Source: Acidimicrobiaceae bacterium (GTDB taxonomy: Bacteria; Actinomycetota; Acidimicrobiia; Acidimicrobiales; Aldehydirespiratoraceae). From it: a DNA stretch of 64,000 bases. This document shows positions 44,234-56,909 of the stretch, in pieces. Location: contig VYFQ01000002.1 of assembly GCA_009842325.1 (NCBI GenBank), positions 62,001-126,000 of the forward strand, in the 5' to 3' direction. Numbering within the stretch: the stretch's first letter is position 1; each line of letters opens with the position of its first letter. Under the pieces are notes generated by a model, which saw only the letters and a program-made list of their open reading frames with translations, did no database searches and was not told where the DNA came from. The translations under genes and the position numbers were made by a program.

Positions 44234-45274
44234 CTAGAGCACCGGACCGCCGGCGTAGATCTCCTCCAGCAGCGACCGGTCCCAGAAGTCCTCGGTCACG
44301 TTCACGCCGAGCGCCTTGAGGACCCGGATGTTGTCGGCGACCGACTGGTCGGTCCACCACAGGAAGCCGCTGGCGTCGGTCACGTCGCTGAACATGAGCT
44401 TGACGAACTCGTGGGCCTTGACCGTCTCGGTCTCCAGGTCCATGCCGGCGTCGGGGAACCGGTCGACGGTCACCTGAGCGGACGTGTCCGGGTCGGCCTT
44501 GTGGTCCTGCCAGCCCAGGATCTCGCCCCTCAACAGCGCGAGCACGTCGTCGCGGCGGTTCGCCAGCGTGTCCTCGGTGACGATGTAGGTCTGGCTGTGC
44601 ACCGCGTAGCCGAAGTCGGCGAACAGCATGGTGGTGTTGTCGATGCCGGCCACGGTCATGGCGACGGGCAGGTCGACCAGCCAGCACAGCAGGGAGTCCA
44701 CCTCGCCGTTGACGAGCGGAGCCGGGTCGTAGTCGGCCTGGATGACCTCGATGGCGTTGACATCGACACCGTTCAGCGACGACAGCAACTCGAGGTCGAG
44801 CTGGTTGTTGAAGGCCATGCCAAGCCTGCGGCCCTCCAGGTCCTTGGGCTCGTTGATCGGGTTGCTGGTCAGCGAGGCGATCACGAACGGATTGCGCTGC
44901 ATGGCCACGCCCACGATCTTGATGGGCGCGCCGTCGGCCTTCGCCTGGCCGGCGAAGTTGGCGGCCGATATGCCCATGATGGACTGGCCTGCGATGACCG
45001 AGGTGTCGGGAGACACGCCCGGTCCACCCGGCACCAGCGTCACGTCGAGGCCCTGGCCCGCGTAGTGCCCGTTGGCGTCGGCGAGGTAGGAGCCGCCGAA
45101 CTGCACCGAGTCGAACCAGCTCAGATGGAAGTTCACCGGCGTGAGCGGTGCTGCGGGCGGCGGCTCGGTGGAGCCCGAGCACGCGGTGATCAAGCTGCTG
45201 CCCCCCAGCAGAAGCCCGGCACCGGCGGCGGTGCCTCCCAGGAATGTGCGTCTGGAGAATTGGTTGGCGGTCAT
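44234..45274 (-). CDS. ABC importer substrate-binding lipoprotein (NMT1/THI5-like)
   Basis: 346-residue periplasm-side binding protein. Tat-type SRRTFLGG motif at 8-15, hydrophobic segment, and lipobox LITAC with C32 as the lipidated residue. Mature N-terminus NFHLSWFDSVQFGGSYLADA and PGVSPDTSVIAGQ resemble the NMT1/THI5-like family, which binds pyrimidine precursors, sulfonates or other small organics. AGGGGG precedes the ATG. First gene of the six-gene operon controlled by the palindrome at 45324-45352. Confidence 0.88.
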   Translation of the reverse strand: MTANQFSRRTFLGGTAAGAGLLLGGSSLITACSGSTEPPPAAPLTPVNFHLSWFDSVQFGGSYLADANGHYAGQGLDVTLVPGGPGVSPDTSVIAGQSIMGISAANFAGQAKADGAPIKIVGVAMQRNPFVIASLTSNPINEPKDLEGRRLGMAFNNQLDLELLSSLNGVDVNAIEVIQADYDPAPLVNGEVDSLLCWLVDLPVAMTVAGIDNTTMLFADFGYAVHSQTYIVTEDTLANRRDDVLALLRGEILGWQDHKADPDTSAQVTVDRFPDAGMDLETETVKAHEFVKLMFSDVTDASGFLWWTDQSVADNIRVLKALGVNVTEDFWDRSLLEEIYAGGPVL

Positions 45275-45323
45275 GGGTCCCCCTGTTCAGACAGCCATCG
45301 ACGGTGAGCCGGCAACGGCTGAG

Positions 45324-45352
45324 GTGCTACTTTGATCACATCAAAGTAGCAC
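45324..45352 (-). promoter_or_regulatory. 29-bp operator: 13-bp inverted repeat with TTTGAT-N3-ATCAAA core
   Basis: GTGCTACTTTGAT-CAC-ATCAAAGTAGCAC is a perfect inverted repeat, 13-bp arms with 3-nt centre, 50 nt upstream of the binding-protein ATG. Its core is identical to the site at 36276-36290. It is too close to the gene start and without a U tract, so it is not a terminator for the DtxR gene, which reads in the same direction and ends at 45421; a dual role is possible. Confidence 0.7.
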
Positions 45353-45420
45353 GCGCCGGATGGCCGCGCCCAAACAAGATGCCGCGACCCGCGACGGGCA
45401 AGAAGTAGGCCTGGAAGCGC

Positions 45421-46122
45421 CTAGTCGGCGGACGCGGCGCTGACCAGTATGCGTGAGGTGGCGTAGTCGCTCAGGCCGACGGGGCCGCCCTCGACATCGA
45501 GCGTGAACGTGCCGTCGGGGGAGCGGGCCGTGACCGTTCCCGTAGATCCCGGCGTCACTCTGGCCTCCTCCAGGAATTCGAGCATCCCCGGTTGGAACTC
45601 CAGTTCCTCGGGAATGCGCTGCACGGTGAACTCCCGGCCCACGTCAAGCGTGTCGAGGGTCACCATGTCGGGCGCCTCGTAGCCGGAGCCGGGGATGGGG
45701 TTGCCGTGGGGGCAGGTCGTGGGCTGCTCGAGCACCCGGGTCATGGCCTTCTCCACCGCGGGGGAGATGATGTGCTCCCACTTCCCTGCCTCCTGGTGGG
45801 CCTCGGCCCACGAGAGCCCCAGGATTTCGGTGAGGAAGCACTCGGCCAGGCGATGGCGGCGCACCACCGTCTCGGCCAGGGAGTGGCCCTTCGGGGTGAG
45901 CGTGATGGTGCCGCGGCCCTCCTCGACGAGGCCCTCGGCTTGCATCCGCCGGATCATCTCAGAGACCGCGGGGCGTGAGATATTCAGGCGGTCGGCGATG
46001 CGGGCCTGGATCACGTCCAGATCGTCCTCAGCCAGCTCGAAGATCGTCTCGCAGTACTCCTCGAAGGCCGGATGCCATTCGGGCGACTCGTACGGCGTCG
46101 TGTCGATCGGCGTAGAGGTCAT
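45421..46122 (-). CDS. DtxR/MntR-family metal-dependent regulator
   Basis: 233-residue regulator with N-terminal winged HTH (IQARIADRLNISRPAVSEMI, about 40-60, then LVEEGRGTITLTPKG), dimerisation/metal domain (VVRRHRLAECFLTEIL, EAHQEAGKWEHIISPAVE, CPHGNPIPG) with the conserved His/Glu/Cys metal ligands, and a C-terminal SH3-like FeoA domain. Full length for IdeR/DtxR types. Would sense Fe2+ or Mn2+. The ATG lies 6 nt after TATGGT, a leaderless start. Its known family motif differs from the nearby TTTGAT palindrome, so it is a weaker candidate for that site. Confidence 0.92.
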   Translation of the reverse strand: MTSTPIDTTPYESPEWHPAFEEYCETIFELAEDDLDVIQARIADRLNISRPAVSEMIRRMQAEGLVEEGRGTITLTPKGHSLAETVVRRHRLAECFLTEILGLSWAEAHQEAGKWEHIISPAVEKAMTRVLEQPTTCPHGNPIPGSGYEAPDMVTLDTLDVGREFTVQRIPEELEFQPGMLEFLEEARVTPGSTGTVTARSPDGTFTLDVEGGPVGLSDYATSRILVSAASAD

Positions 46123-46128
46123 GGCACA

Positions 46129-46134
46129 ACCATA
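46129..46134 (-). promoter_or_regulatory. -10 element TATGGT, leaderless-type
   Basis: TATGGT on the minus strand with exactly 6 nt to the DtxR-family ATG at 46122. Confidence 0.45.
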
Positions 46135-46158
46135 TTCGGCGGTGAGGCCGCTCGCGGG

Positions 46159-47100
46159 CTACTCGCCGTCTAGCTCCGAGATGACTGCGGCGAAGGCGGC
46201 CAAGTCGCTGTCGCCCTGCAGCACCATGTAGCTGAAGCCCCAGCGATCGCGGCGGCGGCGCAGGGTGTCGGCAATCTCGGTCGGCGATCCGATCAGCAGC
46301 ATCGGGACGTCGGCCACCGTCTCGGCGGGCATTCCGAACATCTCCGCGGTCGCTTCGACGACTTCGGTGGTGGCCCGGCCGCCCTCCGTGATCTGCGTCG
46401 AGGCGACCAGCAGGTTGAGCTCCAGCTGGTCGAAGCGGTCGCCGGCCGCGTCGCGCACCCACTGGAGTTTGGCGTCGAAGCGGTCGGGCGTGACGTCGTA
46501 GATGGCGTCGAGCCCGATCTCGCCCGAGCGCAGGTTGGCGTTCACGCCCACGATGTCGGCATGGCGGGCCGCCAGGGTCAGCATCCGCCGGCCACCCCCT
46601 CCGATCACCACCGGCACCGGTGACTGCACCGGCTTGGGCAGTCCCTCGAGGCCGCGGATGGTGTAGTGCTCGCCCTCGAAGGTGACCGGACCGTCCGCCA
46701 GTAGGCCCTTGATGATCTGGAGCGACTCGACCATGCGATCGATGCGGACTCCCGGCGGGTCGTACTCCAGTCCGGCCTCGTCGTAGTCGACCCGCTTCCA
46801 GCCGGCACCGAGGCCGAGGTCCATCCGGCCGCCGGACAGGATGTCGAGGGTGGCCACCTCCTTGGCCACCATCACTGGGTGGCGGTAGTCGTTGCCGTAC
46901 ACGAGGGCGCTGAGGCGCAGCGCGGTGGTGGCCGCGGCCGCGGCGGCCAGCGCCGGTCCGACCGCGTACTGGTCGTCGAAGTGGTCGGGCACGACCAGAG
47001 TGGAGAAGCCCAGCTCCTCGAGCCTCTGCGCCGACTGCGCCCAGGTCAGCTCGGGCAGCGGCGTCTTCATCTCAACGCCGAAGCGGAATGGATGCGTCAT
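46159..47100 (-). CDS. LLM-class F420-dependent oxidoreductase
   Basis: 313-residue luciferase-like monooxygenase fold enzyme of the F420-dependent subgroup found in Actinobacteria. FRFGVEMKTPLPELTWAQSA opens the barrel, followed by LVVPDHFDDQYAVGPALAAAA, LDILSGGRMDLGLGAGWK and KPVQSPVPVVIGGGGRRML. Reaction unknown. The ATG at 47100 is fixed by TACAGT 7 nt upstream. It runs divergent to lhr; the two leaderless promoters share the 67-bp gap. Confidence 0.9.
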   Translation of the reverse strand: MTHPFRFGVEMKTPLPELTWAQSAQRLEELGFSTLVVPDHFDDQYAVGPALAAAAAATTALRLSALVYGNDYRHPVMVAKEVATLDILSGGRMDLGLGAGWKRVDYDEAGLEYDPPGVRIDRMVESLQIIKGLLADGPVTFEGEHYTIRGLEGLPKPVQSPVPVVIGGGGRRMLTLAARHADIVGVNANLRSGEIGLDAIYDVTPDRFDAKLQWVRDAAGDRFDQLELNLLVASTQITEGGRATTEVVEATAEMFGMPAETVADVPMLLIGSPTEIADTLRRRRDRWGFSYMVLQGDSDLAAFAAVISELDGE

Positions 47101-47107
47101 GGGGCTC

Positions 47108-47161
47108 ACTGTACGGCGCGCCTCGGCCGCAGCCGCGGGTGTCGCAGGGGGTGGGTACGGT
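47108..47161. promoter_or_regulatory. Divergent leaderless-type promoters of LLM gene and lhr
   Basis: Minus strand: TACAGT (47113-47108), 7 nt before the LLM ATG. Plus strand: TACGGT (47156-47161), 6 nt before the lhr GTG at 47168. Both -10s support the chosen starts. Confidence 0.45.
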
Positions 47162-47167
47162 TGCGGC

Positions 47168-51829
<4,662 letters not shown>

Positions 51830-51894
51830 ACGGCCGGTCCCGGTGCTTACGCTGGCGAGCGCCCGGTGGGGATCGAGTGTCAAGGAGAAGCACC

Positions 51895-53094
51895 ATGAAA
51901 TTGCCGCCTGCAGGAGCGGTGCACGACGAGCGGGAGATCGAAGCGGTCGCCGCGGTGATGCGGGACAACCCGAAGCTCGAGATCGGCGAGGCGACCCTCA
52001 CCCTGGAGCAGCGGGTGGCGACCAAGCTGTCCAAGCGGTTCGGGCTCATGGTCAACTCGGGCTCGTCGGCCCTGCGCATCGCCATCGACCTCCTCGGCCT
52101 GGAGCCCGGCGACGAGATCATCACCTCCCCGCTGACGTTCTCCACCGATGTCGCGCCCATGGTCCAGTCCGGGCTGGTGCCGGTGTTCGCCGACATCACC
52201 GCGGACACCTATCAGATCGACGTCGAAGCAGTGAAGGACATGATCGGTCCCCGTACCAGGGCAATCCTGGTGCCCAACCTGTGCGGCAACTGCCCCGACT
52301 GGGACCGGCTGCGGGCGGTGGCCGACGCCCACGGCCTGGCGCTGGTGGAGGACTCCTGCGACGTGCTCGACAGCTACCAGCGGGGTCGCCGCACCGGCGA
52401 GCGGAGCCACATCGGCGTCACCAGCTTCGCCCGCTCCCACGCCATGACCGCGGGCGGGACCGGCGGGCTGGTCGGCATCGACGACCCCGACCAGTACGAC
52501 TTGGCCCTGTCGCTTCGCCGGTGGGGACGCCGCAGCGAGTCGTACCTGTTCGGGTCGAGGAAGGGCAGCACCGACCGGTTCTCGGCCCTGGCCGACGGCA
52601 CGCCCTACGACCTGGTGTTCGTGTTCGACTCCATCGGTTACAACTTCGAGCCCAACGAACTGAGCTCGGCCTACGGGCTGGTGCAGCTCGACAAGCTCGA
52701 GGAGTTCAACTCCCGCCGCCGGGCCAACTGGCGCCGCCTCGACGACTTCATGGCCGACCGCCCGGGAGTCACACCCGGTCGCACCACGCCGGAGACTGAC
52801 ACCACCTGGATGCGCTTCTGCTTCGAGATCGGCCCCGACGCACCGTTCGACCGCGCCCAGGCCCAAGAGTTTCTTGCCGAGACGGGAGTGTCCACCCGCA
52901 TGGTGTGGACCGGCAACATCCTGCGCCAGCCCGGCTTCGCGGCCATTGAGCACCGAGCCCCGGTCGGCGGCCTGCCCAACTGCGACCGGGTGATGGACCG
53001 CTCGCTGTCGCTGCCCATCCACCACGGCCTCGGTCCCGAGCACATGGACTACATCTGCGAGCAGCTAGAAGCCCTGTTCGACCGCCACGGGTAG
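51895..53094 (+). CDS. DegT/DnrJ-family 3-dehydratase-like enzyme (RfbH/ColD type, Lys to His)
   Basis: 399-residue PLP/PMP enzyme of the sugar aminotransferase family. Typical sites: NSGSSALRIAIDLLGL, EIITSPLTFSTDVAPM, VEDSCDVLDS. The position of the PLP-binding lysine reads TSFARSHAMTAGGTGG, with H182 in place of Lys. That substitution is the known hallmark of PMP-dependent 3-dehydrases such as RfbH (E1) and ColD, which deoxygenate nucleotide-linked 4-keto sugars. ATG preceded by AAGGAGAAG. It stands alone; no sugar-nucleotide gene is nearby. An unrelated radical or redox partner would be expected elsewhere. Confidence 0.85.
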   Translation: MKLPPAGAVHDEREIEAVAAVMRDNPKLEIGEATLTLEQRVATKLSKRFGLMVNSGSSALRIAIDLLGLEPGDEIITSPLTFSTDVAPMVQSGLVPVFADITADTYQIDVEAVKDMIGPRTRAILVPNLCGNCPDWDRLRAVADAHGLALVEDSCDVLDSYQRGRRTGERSHIGVTSFARSHAMTAGGTGGLVGIDDPDQYDLALSLRRWGRRSESYLFGSRKGSTDRFSALADGTPYDLVFVFDSIGYNFEPNELSSAYGLVQLDKLEEFNSRRRANWRRLDDFMADRPGVTPGRTTPETDTTWMRFCFEIGPDAPFDRAQAQEFLAETGVSTRMVWTGNILRQPGFAAIEHRAPVGGLPNCDRVMDRSLSLPIHHGLGPEHMDYICEQLEALFDRHG

Positions 53095-53104
53095 GCGCCT
53101 TGCC

Positions 53105-55687
53105 CTATTCGTGGGCTATGGCGTCGAGGATGTTCATGCGACCGGCGCGCACCGCGGGCAGGATGGCGGCCAGCAGCCCCGCCACCGCCGAGATCACCAC
53201 GAAGACCACCAGATCCAGCCACGGCACGGCGACCACCTGCACGAACGACTCCGGCAGCGCCAGCGTGGTCGCCACTCCGAACACGGTGCCGACCGTCACC
53301 CCGAGCAGCCCCCCGAAGACGGCCACGATGAGAGCCTCCCAGTAGATCGAGCGCCGCAGCTGCTTGCGGGTCATGCCCACCGAGCGCAGCAGGCCGATCT
53401 CGTGGATGCGCTCGAACACGGACAGGCTCAACGTGTTGATGATGCCGATCAGCGCGATGACGAACGACAGTCCGATGAGCAGCTGAATAATCCTGATGAT
53501 CGCGCTGAGCTGGGACTCCTGGGTCTGGCGGAACTCGGCCTGGTTCTCGACTTTCACGGTGGGATAGCGCTCGAGGACGCCCTCGACGGCAGCCCGGCTG
53601 CGCTCTTGCAAGGCGGCCTGTTCGGCTTCCCCAGCGGCGTCCGACAAGCCAGCGATCCGGGCGCTGGCGAAGGCGAGCTCGTTGCGGTTGAAGTGGCGGT
53701 CCCATAGGGCACCGTCGATCAGCCAGTTGCCGTAGATGGCGGCGTCCTCGTAGATGGCCACCACGGTGAGGGTCTCGGTTTGGTTGTCGGGAAAGGTGGC
53801 CTCGATGGTGTCGCCCACGCCGACGCCCAGGCTCAAGGCCGAGTCGCTGTGCAAGGCCAGAGACGTGAGGGGATCCCCAGTGGCCATGTTGCCCGAGATC
53901 ACCTGGCCGTCGAAGTGGTCGTCGGCTAGGGCCAGATCGGCGGCCACGATGTCTCGCGGCTCGCCGTCAACGCTCAACCCGCTGAACGAGAACTGAACCC
54001 GCATCACGCTCTCGATCTCGTCCAGCGCCTCAATTTCGTCGGCAACCTGGGCCGGGAACCCGGGTGGGGGACCGAAGCCGGTGACCGGTGACTGGATGAA
54101 GTAATCGGCCTCGACAGCGTTGTCGAGGATGTTGACGAAGGTCTTCTTCATGGACTCGCCCACTACCGCGGCCAGACCTATGAGGGCGAGGCCGATCAGG
54201 AGGGCCCCCGCGGTCGAAGCAGTGCGTCGCGGGTTCCGGGACGCGTTGTCGCGGCCCAGACGGCCCGGCAACCCGAACAGCGCCTGAACGGGACGGCCTA
54301 GCATGGATGAGACCGGCCCGGCGAAGGCCGGACTTACGGTGTTGATCCCCACGAAGGCGAGTACAGCGCCGATTCCCAATAGGACGAACGTCGGGGTGGG
54401 GTCCAGCCCGGCCGTCATGCCTGCAGCCAGGGCGACGACGCCGGCCGCGAAGACCGTCCCGCCCGCGATCAGGCGACGTCGCAAGCTGGTCGCGTCCAAC
54501 TGGAAGTCGTGGCTCAGAGCGGCCACCGGGGAGATTCGCCGGGCACTGACCGCGGGCGCGATCGACGAGACCATCGTCACCCCCAGACCCACGAGCATCG
54601 CCAGTCCGACGGTGCGGGGTCGAAGCAGCAGCGGACCTGGCGGCAGCGGAAAGCCGATCAGGTCGAGAATCGCTCTCAGCACCACGGCGAGCACCAGGCC
54701 GAGCCCGATCCCGATGACCGTGCTGACGATGCCCACGATGGCCGACTCGGTGATCACCGATTGGCTCACCTGCCTCGGTGTCGCTCCGATGGCCCGCCAC
54801 AGCCCGATCTCTCGCACCCGCTGGCCGATGATGATCTGGAACGTGTTGTTGATGATGAAGGCAGCCACGAACAGTGCAATGAACGCGAACACCAGCAAGA
54901 TTGTGTTGAAGATGCTGATGACCTGGTTGAAGTCCTCCTCCTGCTCGGCGGCGTCAACCTCTTGCGTGATCACGCGGTAGTCGTCACCCAGCTCGGCTTC
55001 CAGCCGGTCCTGCACGTCGGACACGTCGGCATCGGCCGAGACCAGCACACTGATGGCCATATAGCCATCCTCCATGCCGAAGAAGCGCTGGGCTTCCTCC
55101 AACTCGAAGGCGGCCATGGTCTGGCCCAGTCCGGTGTGGGAGTCGGGGGTTCCGAAGTTGAATACGCCGACCAGTTGGAACGTCTCGGCGTACAGCGGGC
55201 CGTTGATCTGGTAGGTCTCGCCGATGAGCAACCCGTTGTTGGACACGGTCGAGGTGTCGGCCGCGAACTCGCCGGGCGCGACGGGCGGCCTGCCCTCGAC
55301 GACGAAGAACGTACCCGGGTTGAAGTTGAAGCCCAGCGCTGGTGGGCCCGGCGGCCTGATCGGCTCTCCGTCGCCGTCGACGATGAACACGTTCAGAGTG
55401 CCCAGCTCGGGCTGGATACGGTCCACCCCCTCAACGCTTAACACCTGCTCGCCAACCGCCTCCGGCACCGTGGCCCGGTCGAAGTCGCCGCCGAAGGACT
55501 GGTCCACCCGTACCGTCAGGTCGGCACCCTGCGCGATGTCCCCAGCCAGCCCCGCGAACGTGGATCGCAGGCTGTCGGTGAGCGTGAACGAGCCCACCAC
55601 GAACATCACGCCGAGCATCACCACGAAAGTGGTGAGCGCGAAGCGTAGCTTCTTGTCGATCAGGCTGCGAACGGCGAGCCTGAACAT
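53105..55687 (-). CDS. MacB/FtsX-type ABC permease 1
   Basis: 860-residue permease with an N-terminal helix (LRFALTTFVVMLGVMFVVGSF), a large extracytoplasmic domain (about 45-255), three helices with FtsX motif (FIINNTFQIIIGQRVREIGL, about 290-400), a second extracytoplasmic part, and a final three-helix FtsX domain (LSLSVFERIHEIGLLRSVG). Two FtsX cores in one chain is the usual layout of lipoprotein/peptide-related exporters. Ends RMNILDAIAHE. It is the distal gene of a minus-strand locus led by the ATPase at 59521-60270. Start chosen at MFRLAVRSLI. Confidence 0.9.
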   Translation of the reverse strand: MFRLAVRSLIDKKLRFALTTFVVMLGVMFVVGSFTLTDSLRSTFAGLAGDIAQGADLTVRVDQSFGGDFDRATVPEAVGEQVLSVEGVDRIQPELGTLNVFIVDGDGEPIRPPGPPALGFNFNPGTFFVVEGRPPVAPGEFAADTSTVSNNGLLIGETYQINGPLYAETFQLVGVFNFGTPDSHTGLGQTMAAFELEEAQRFFGMEDGYMAISVLVSADADVSDVQDRLEAELGDDYRVITQEVDAAEQEEDFNQVISIFNTILLVFAFIALFVAAFIINNTFQIIIGQRVREIGLWRAIGATPRQVSQSVITESAIVGIVSTVIGIGLGLVLAVVLRAILDLIGFPLPPGPLLLRPRTVGLAMLVGLGVTMVSSIAPAVSARRISPVAALSHDFQLDATSLRRRLIAGGTVFAAGVVALAAGMTAGLDPTPTFVLLGIGAVLAFVGINTVSPAFAGPVSSMLGRPVQALFGLPGRLGRDNASRNPRRTASTAGALLIGLALIGLAAVVGESMKKTFVNILDNAVEADYFIQSPVTGFGPPPGFPAQVADEIEALDEIESVMRVQFSFSGLSVDGEPRDIVAADLALADDHFDGQVISGNMATGDPLTSLALHSDSALSLGVGVGDTIEATFPDNQTETLTVVAIYEDAAIYGNWLIDGALWDRHFNRNELAFASARIAGLSDAAGEAEQAALQERSRAAVEGVLERYPTVKVENQAEFRQTQESQLSAIIRIIQLLIGLSFVIALIGIINTLSLSVFERIHEIGLLRSVGMTRKQLRRSIYWEALIVAVFGGLLGVTVGTVFGVATTLALPESFVQVVAVPWLDLVVFVVISAVAGLLAAILPAVRAGRMNILDAIAHE

Positions 55688-55709
55688 CCCCCGACCCTCT
55701 CGCCTGCCG

Positions 55710-55745
55710 TCAGTCTGTGGCCATCGCTTCAAGTACGCTCATCAG
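55710..55745 (-). pseudogene. C-terminal remnant of a third FtsX-type permease
   Basis: Eleven codons before a TGA read LMSVLEAMATD, nearly the same as the C-termini of the two intact permeases (RMNVLEAIAAD and RMNILDAIAHE). Immediately upstream is a stop codon and low-GC DNA. It lies 22 nt before permease 1, exactly where the end of an upstream permease gene would be. Confidence 0.6.
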
Positions 55746-55990
55746 TTAACCCTAGGACAGCGCTGCGAGCAATCCACGCTGGTATCGCAGATATACTCTG
55801 ATCAGTCACAAGACATGGTCCTTTCCGGCCCACGGCATCTAACTGCAAACCCTCAGGATCACGCCCCATATACACAAGGCTTCTTGGCTTGGATTTAGAC
55901 GGCCTCTGCCATTGTGAACCGTACAGGAGCAAGATTGTCGATTGACACTGTGTGCGAGGCGAGAGACAGTACTAGTTGATAGCTTAACAC

Positions 55991-56185
55991 TTACGTGATC
56001 ACGAGCACAACGAAAGCGAGGAGGCCGGTGACACCACACAGCACAATCATAGCTAGGGTCCACCCTCCATTGATTGAATGGTCGAAGGCTTGATTAGGTG
56101 ATATAGAGCGATGCGACATCGCACGTTTCCACTCAATAAATCGATGGAGAATGGTTTGGCTGTTGGTGACTGCACGCATGATCAT
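55991..56185 (-). CDS. Small membrane protein in low-GC cassette
   Basis: 64 residues with a charged N-terminal half (HRFIEWKRAMSHRS) and one strong C-terminal transmembrane helix (WTLAMIVLCGVTGLLAFVVL). AGAGG lies just upstream of the first Met; the second Met (56179) has slightly better spacing. It follows the secreted-protein ORF by 22 nt. No homologue recognised. Possible single-pass anchor, immunity or holin-like protein, but this is a guess. Confidence 0.4.
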   Translation of the reverse strand: MIMRAVTNSQTILHRFIEWKRAMSHRSISPNQAFDHSINGGWTLAMIVLCGVTGLLAFVVLVIT

Positions 56186-56207
56186 CCTCTACTTCCTCTA
56201 TTTCTTG

Positions 56208-56597
56208 TCAAGGGTTCTTCACTGGAACCCACTTATACCCAACGATCTCATATACCAATCGGACCGTACAAGCGTAAACTAGAATCTTCACGGGTTTGGC
56301 AATAAGCGCGATGATGCTAATTGTCCACTTCCATGTCCATTCGCAGATTGAGCGCTGTACCCAGTCGTAAACGGCGACGCGTTGCCAGACTACTCGGCTC
56401 GTGCCTCTAAGGCAGTGCGGCATAGGAACACAAAGTCCTTCTTGAAATCGAGCATGAGCAACTGTAGATACTACAGTCCCTGCACCACCATTTGAGACTG
56501 TGGTTACGGCGCTCGCAGGTGCGGGATTCATTACGCTAGCGGCCAAAATGACCGACAGTATGATCGATACGTGTGTCTTGATGAAACGTGTCCTCAC
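56208..56597 (-). CDS. Small secreted/membrane protein with signal peptide in low-GC cassette
   Basis: 129 residues from a GTG with GGAGG 6 nt upstream. A signal peptide is visible: basic RTRFIK, hydrophobic SIILSVILAASV, and cleavage-like PAPASA at about residue 27. The mature part has a cysteine pair (CVPMPHC), tryptophan-rich WTWKW and a hydrophobic segment (ISIIALIAKPVKILVYACTV). The composition suggests a membrane-active or disulfide-bonded exported peptide, but no family was recognised. It sits inside an ABC-export locus, which invites the idea of a cargo gene; unproven. Confidence 0.5.
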   Translation of the reverse strand: MRTRFIKTHVSIILSVILAASVMNPAPASAVTTVSNGGAGTVVSTVAHARFQEGLCVPMPHCLRGTSRVVWQRVAVYDWVQRSICEWTWKWTISIIALIAKPVKILVYACTVRLVYEIVGYKWVPVKNP

Positions 56598-56615
56598 GTG
56601 CGTCCTCCAACGCGA

Positions 56616-56645
56616 ATTATATGTAGTAGAAGAATTATATGTAAC
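56616..56645 (-). promoter_or_regulatory. Promoter of the low-GC cassette (GTTACA-N18-TATAAT)
   Basis: Perfect TATAAT (56621-56616) with GTTACA 18 nt upstream, 18 nt before the GTG start. A second ACATATAATTC copy lies at about 56632-56642, forming an 11-nt direct repeat. Consensus -10 hexamers are rare in this window. Confidence 0.5.
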
Positions 56646-56699
56646 AAGAATAGCGGGAGTGGCCATTCCCGTCAAGCCGGTTCTCGCGAAGAGACCGGC

Positions 56700-56887
56700 T
56701 GGCCACACGCACCGTGAGGTCGGCGCCTTTGCGCGATGTCCTCTGCCAGGCCGCCGAAAGTCGCGCGCAGGCTGTCGGTGAGCGTGAACGAGCCCACCAC
56801 GAACATCACGCCGATGACCACCACGAGCGTGGTGAGCGCGAAGCGCAGCTTCTTGTCGATCAGGCTGCGGAGTGCGAGCTTGAACAT
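56700..56887 (-). pseudogene. N-terminal fragment of a third FtsX-type permease
   Basis: Starts MFKLALRSLIDKKLRFALTT and continues for about 53 residues nearly identical to permease 1 (53105-55687). Within DIAQ a 1-nt frameshift occurs; reading on in the shifted frame restores ADLTVRV as in permease 1. Homology is then lost into the low-GC cassette. It lies 22 nt after permease 2, the normal place for the next gene in the series. Confidence 0.75.
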
Positions 56888-56909
56888 CTCCGGTCCCCCT
56901 CGCCCGCCG

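Larger units (their letters stand above)
55746..56699. other. Low-GC cassette replacing the body of a permease gene
   Basis: About 0.95 kb of visibly AT-rich sequence between the N-terminal fragment (56700-56887) and the C-terminal remnant (55710-55745) of one FtsX gene. It carries two small minus-strand ORFs and a promoter. The part from 55746 to 55990 holds nothing I can identify. No transposase, terminal repeat or integrase was found. Confidence 0.6.
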
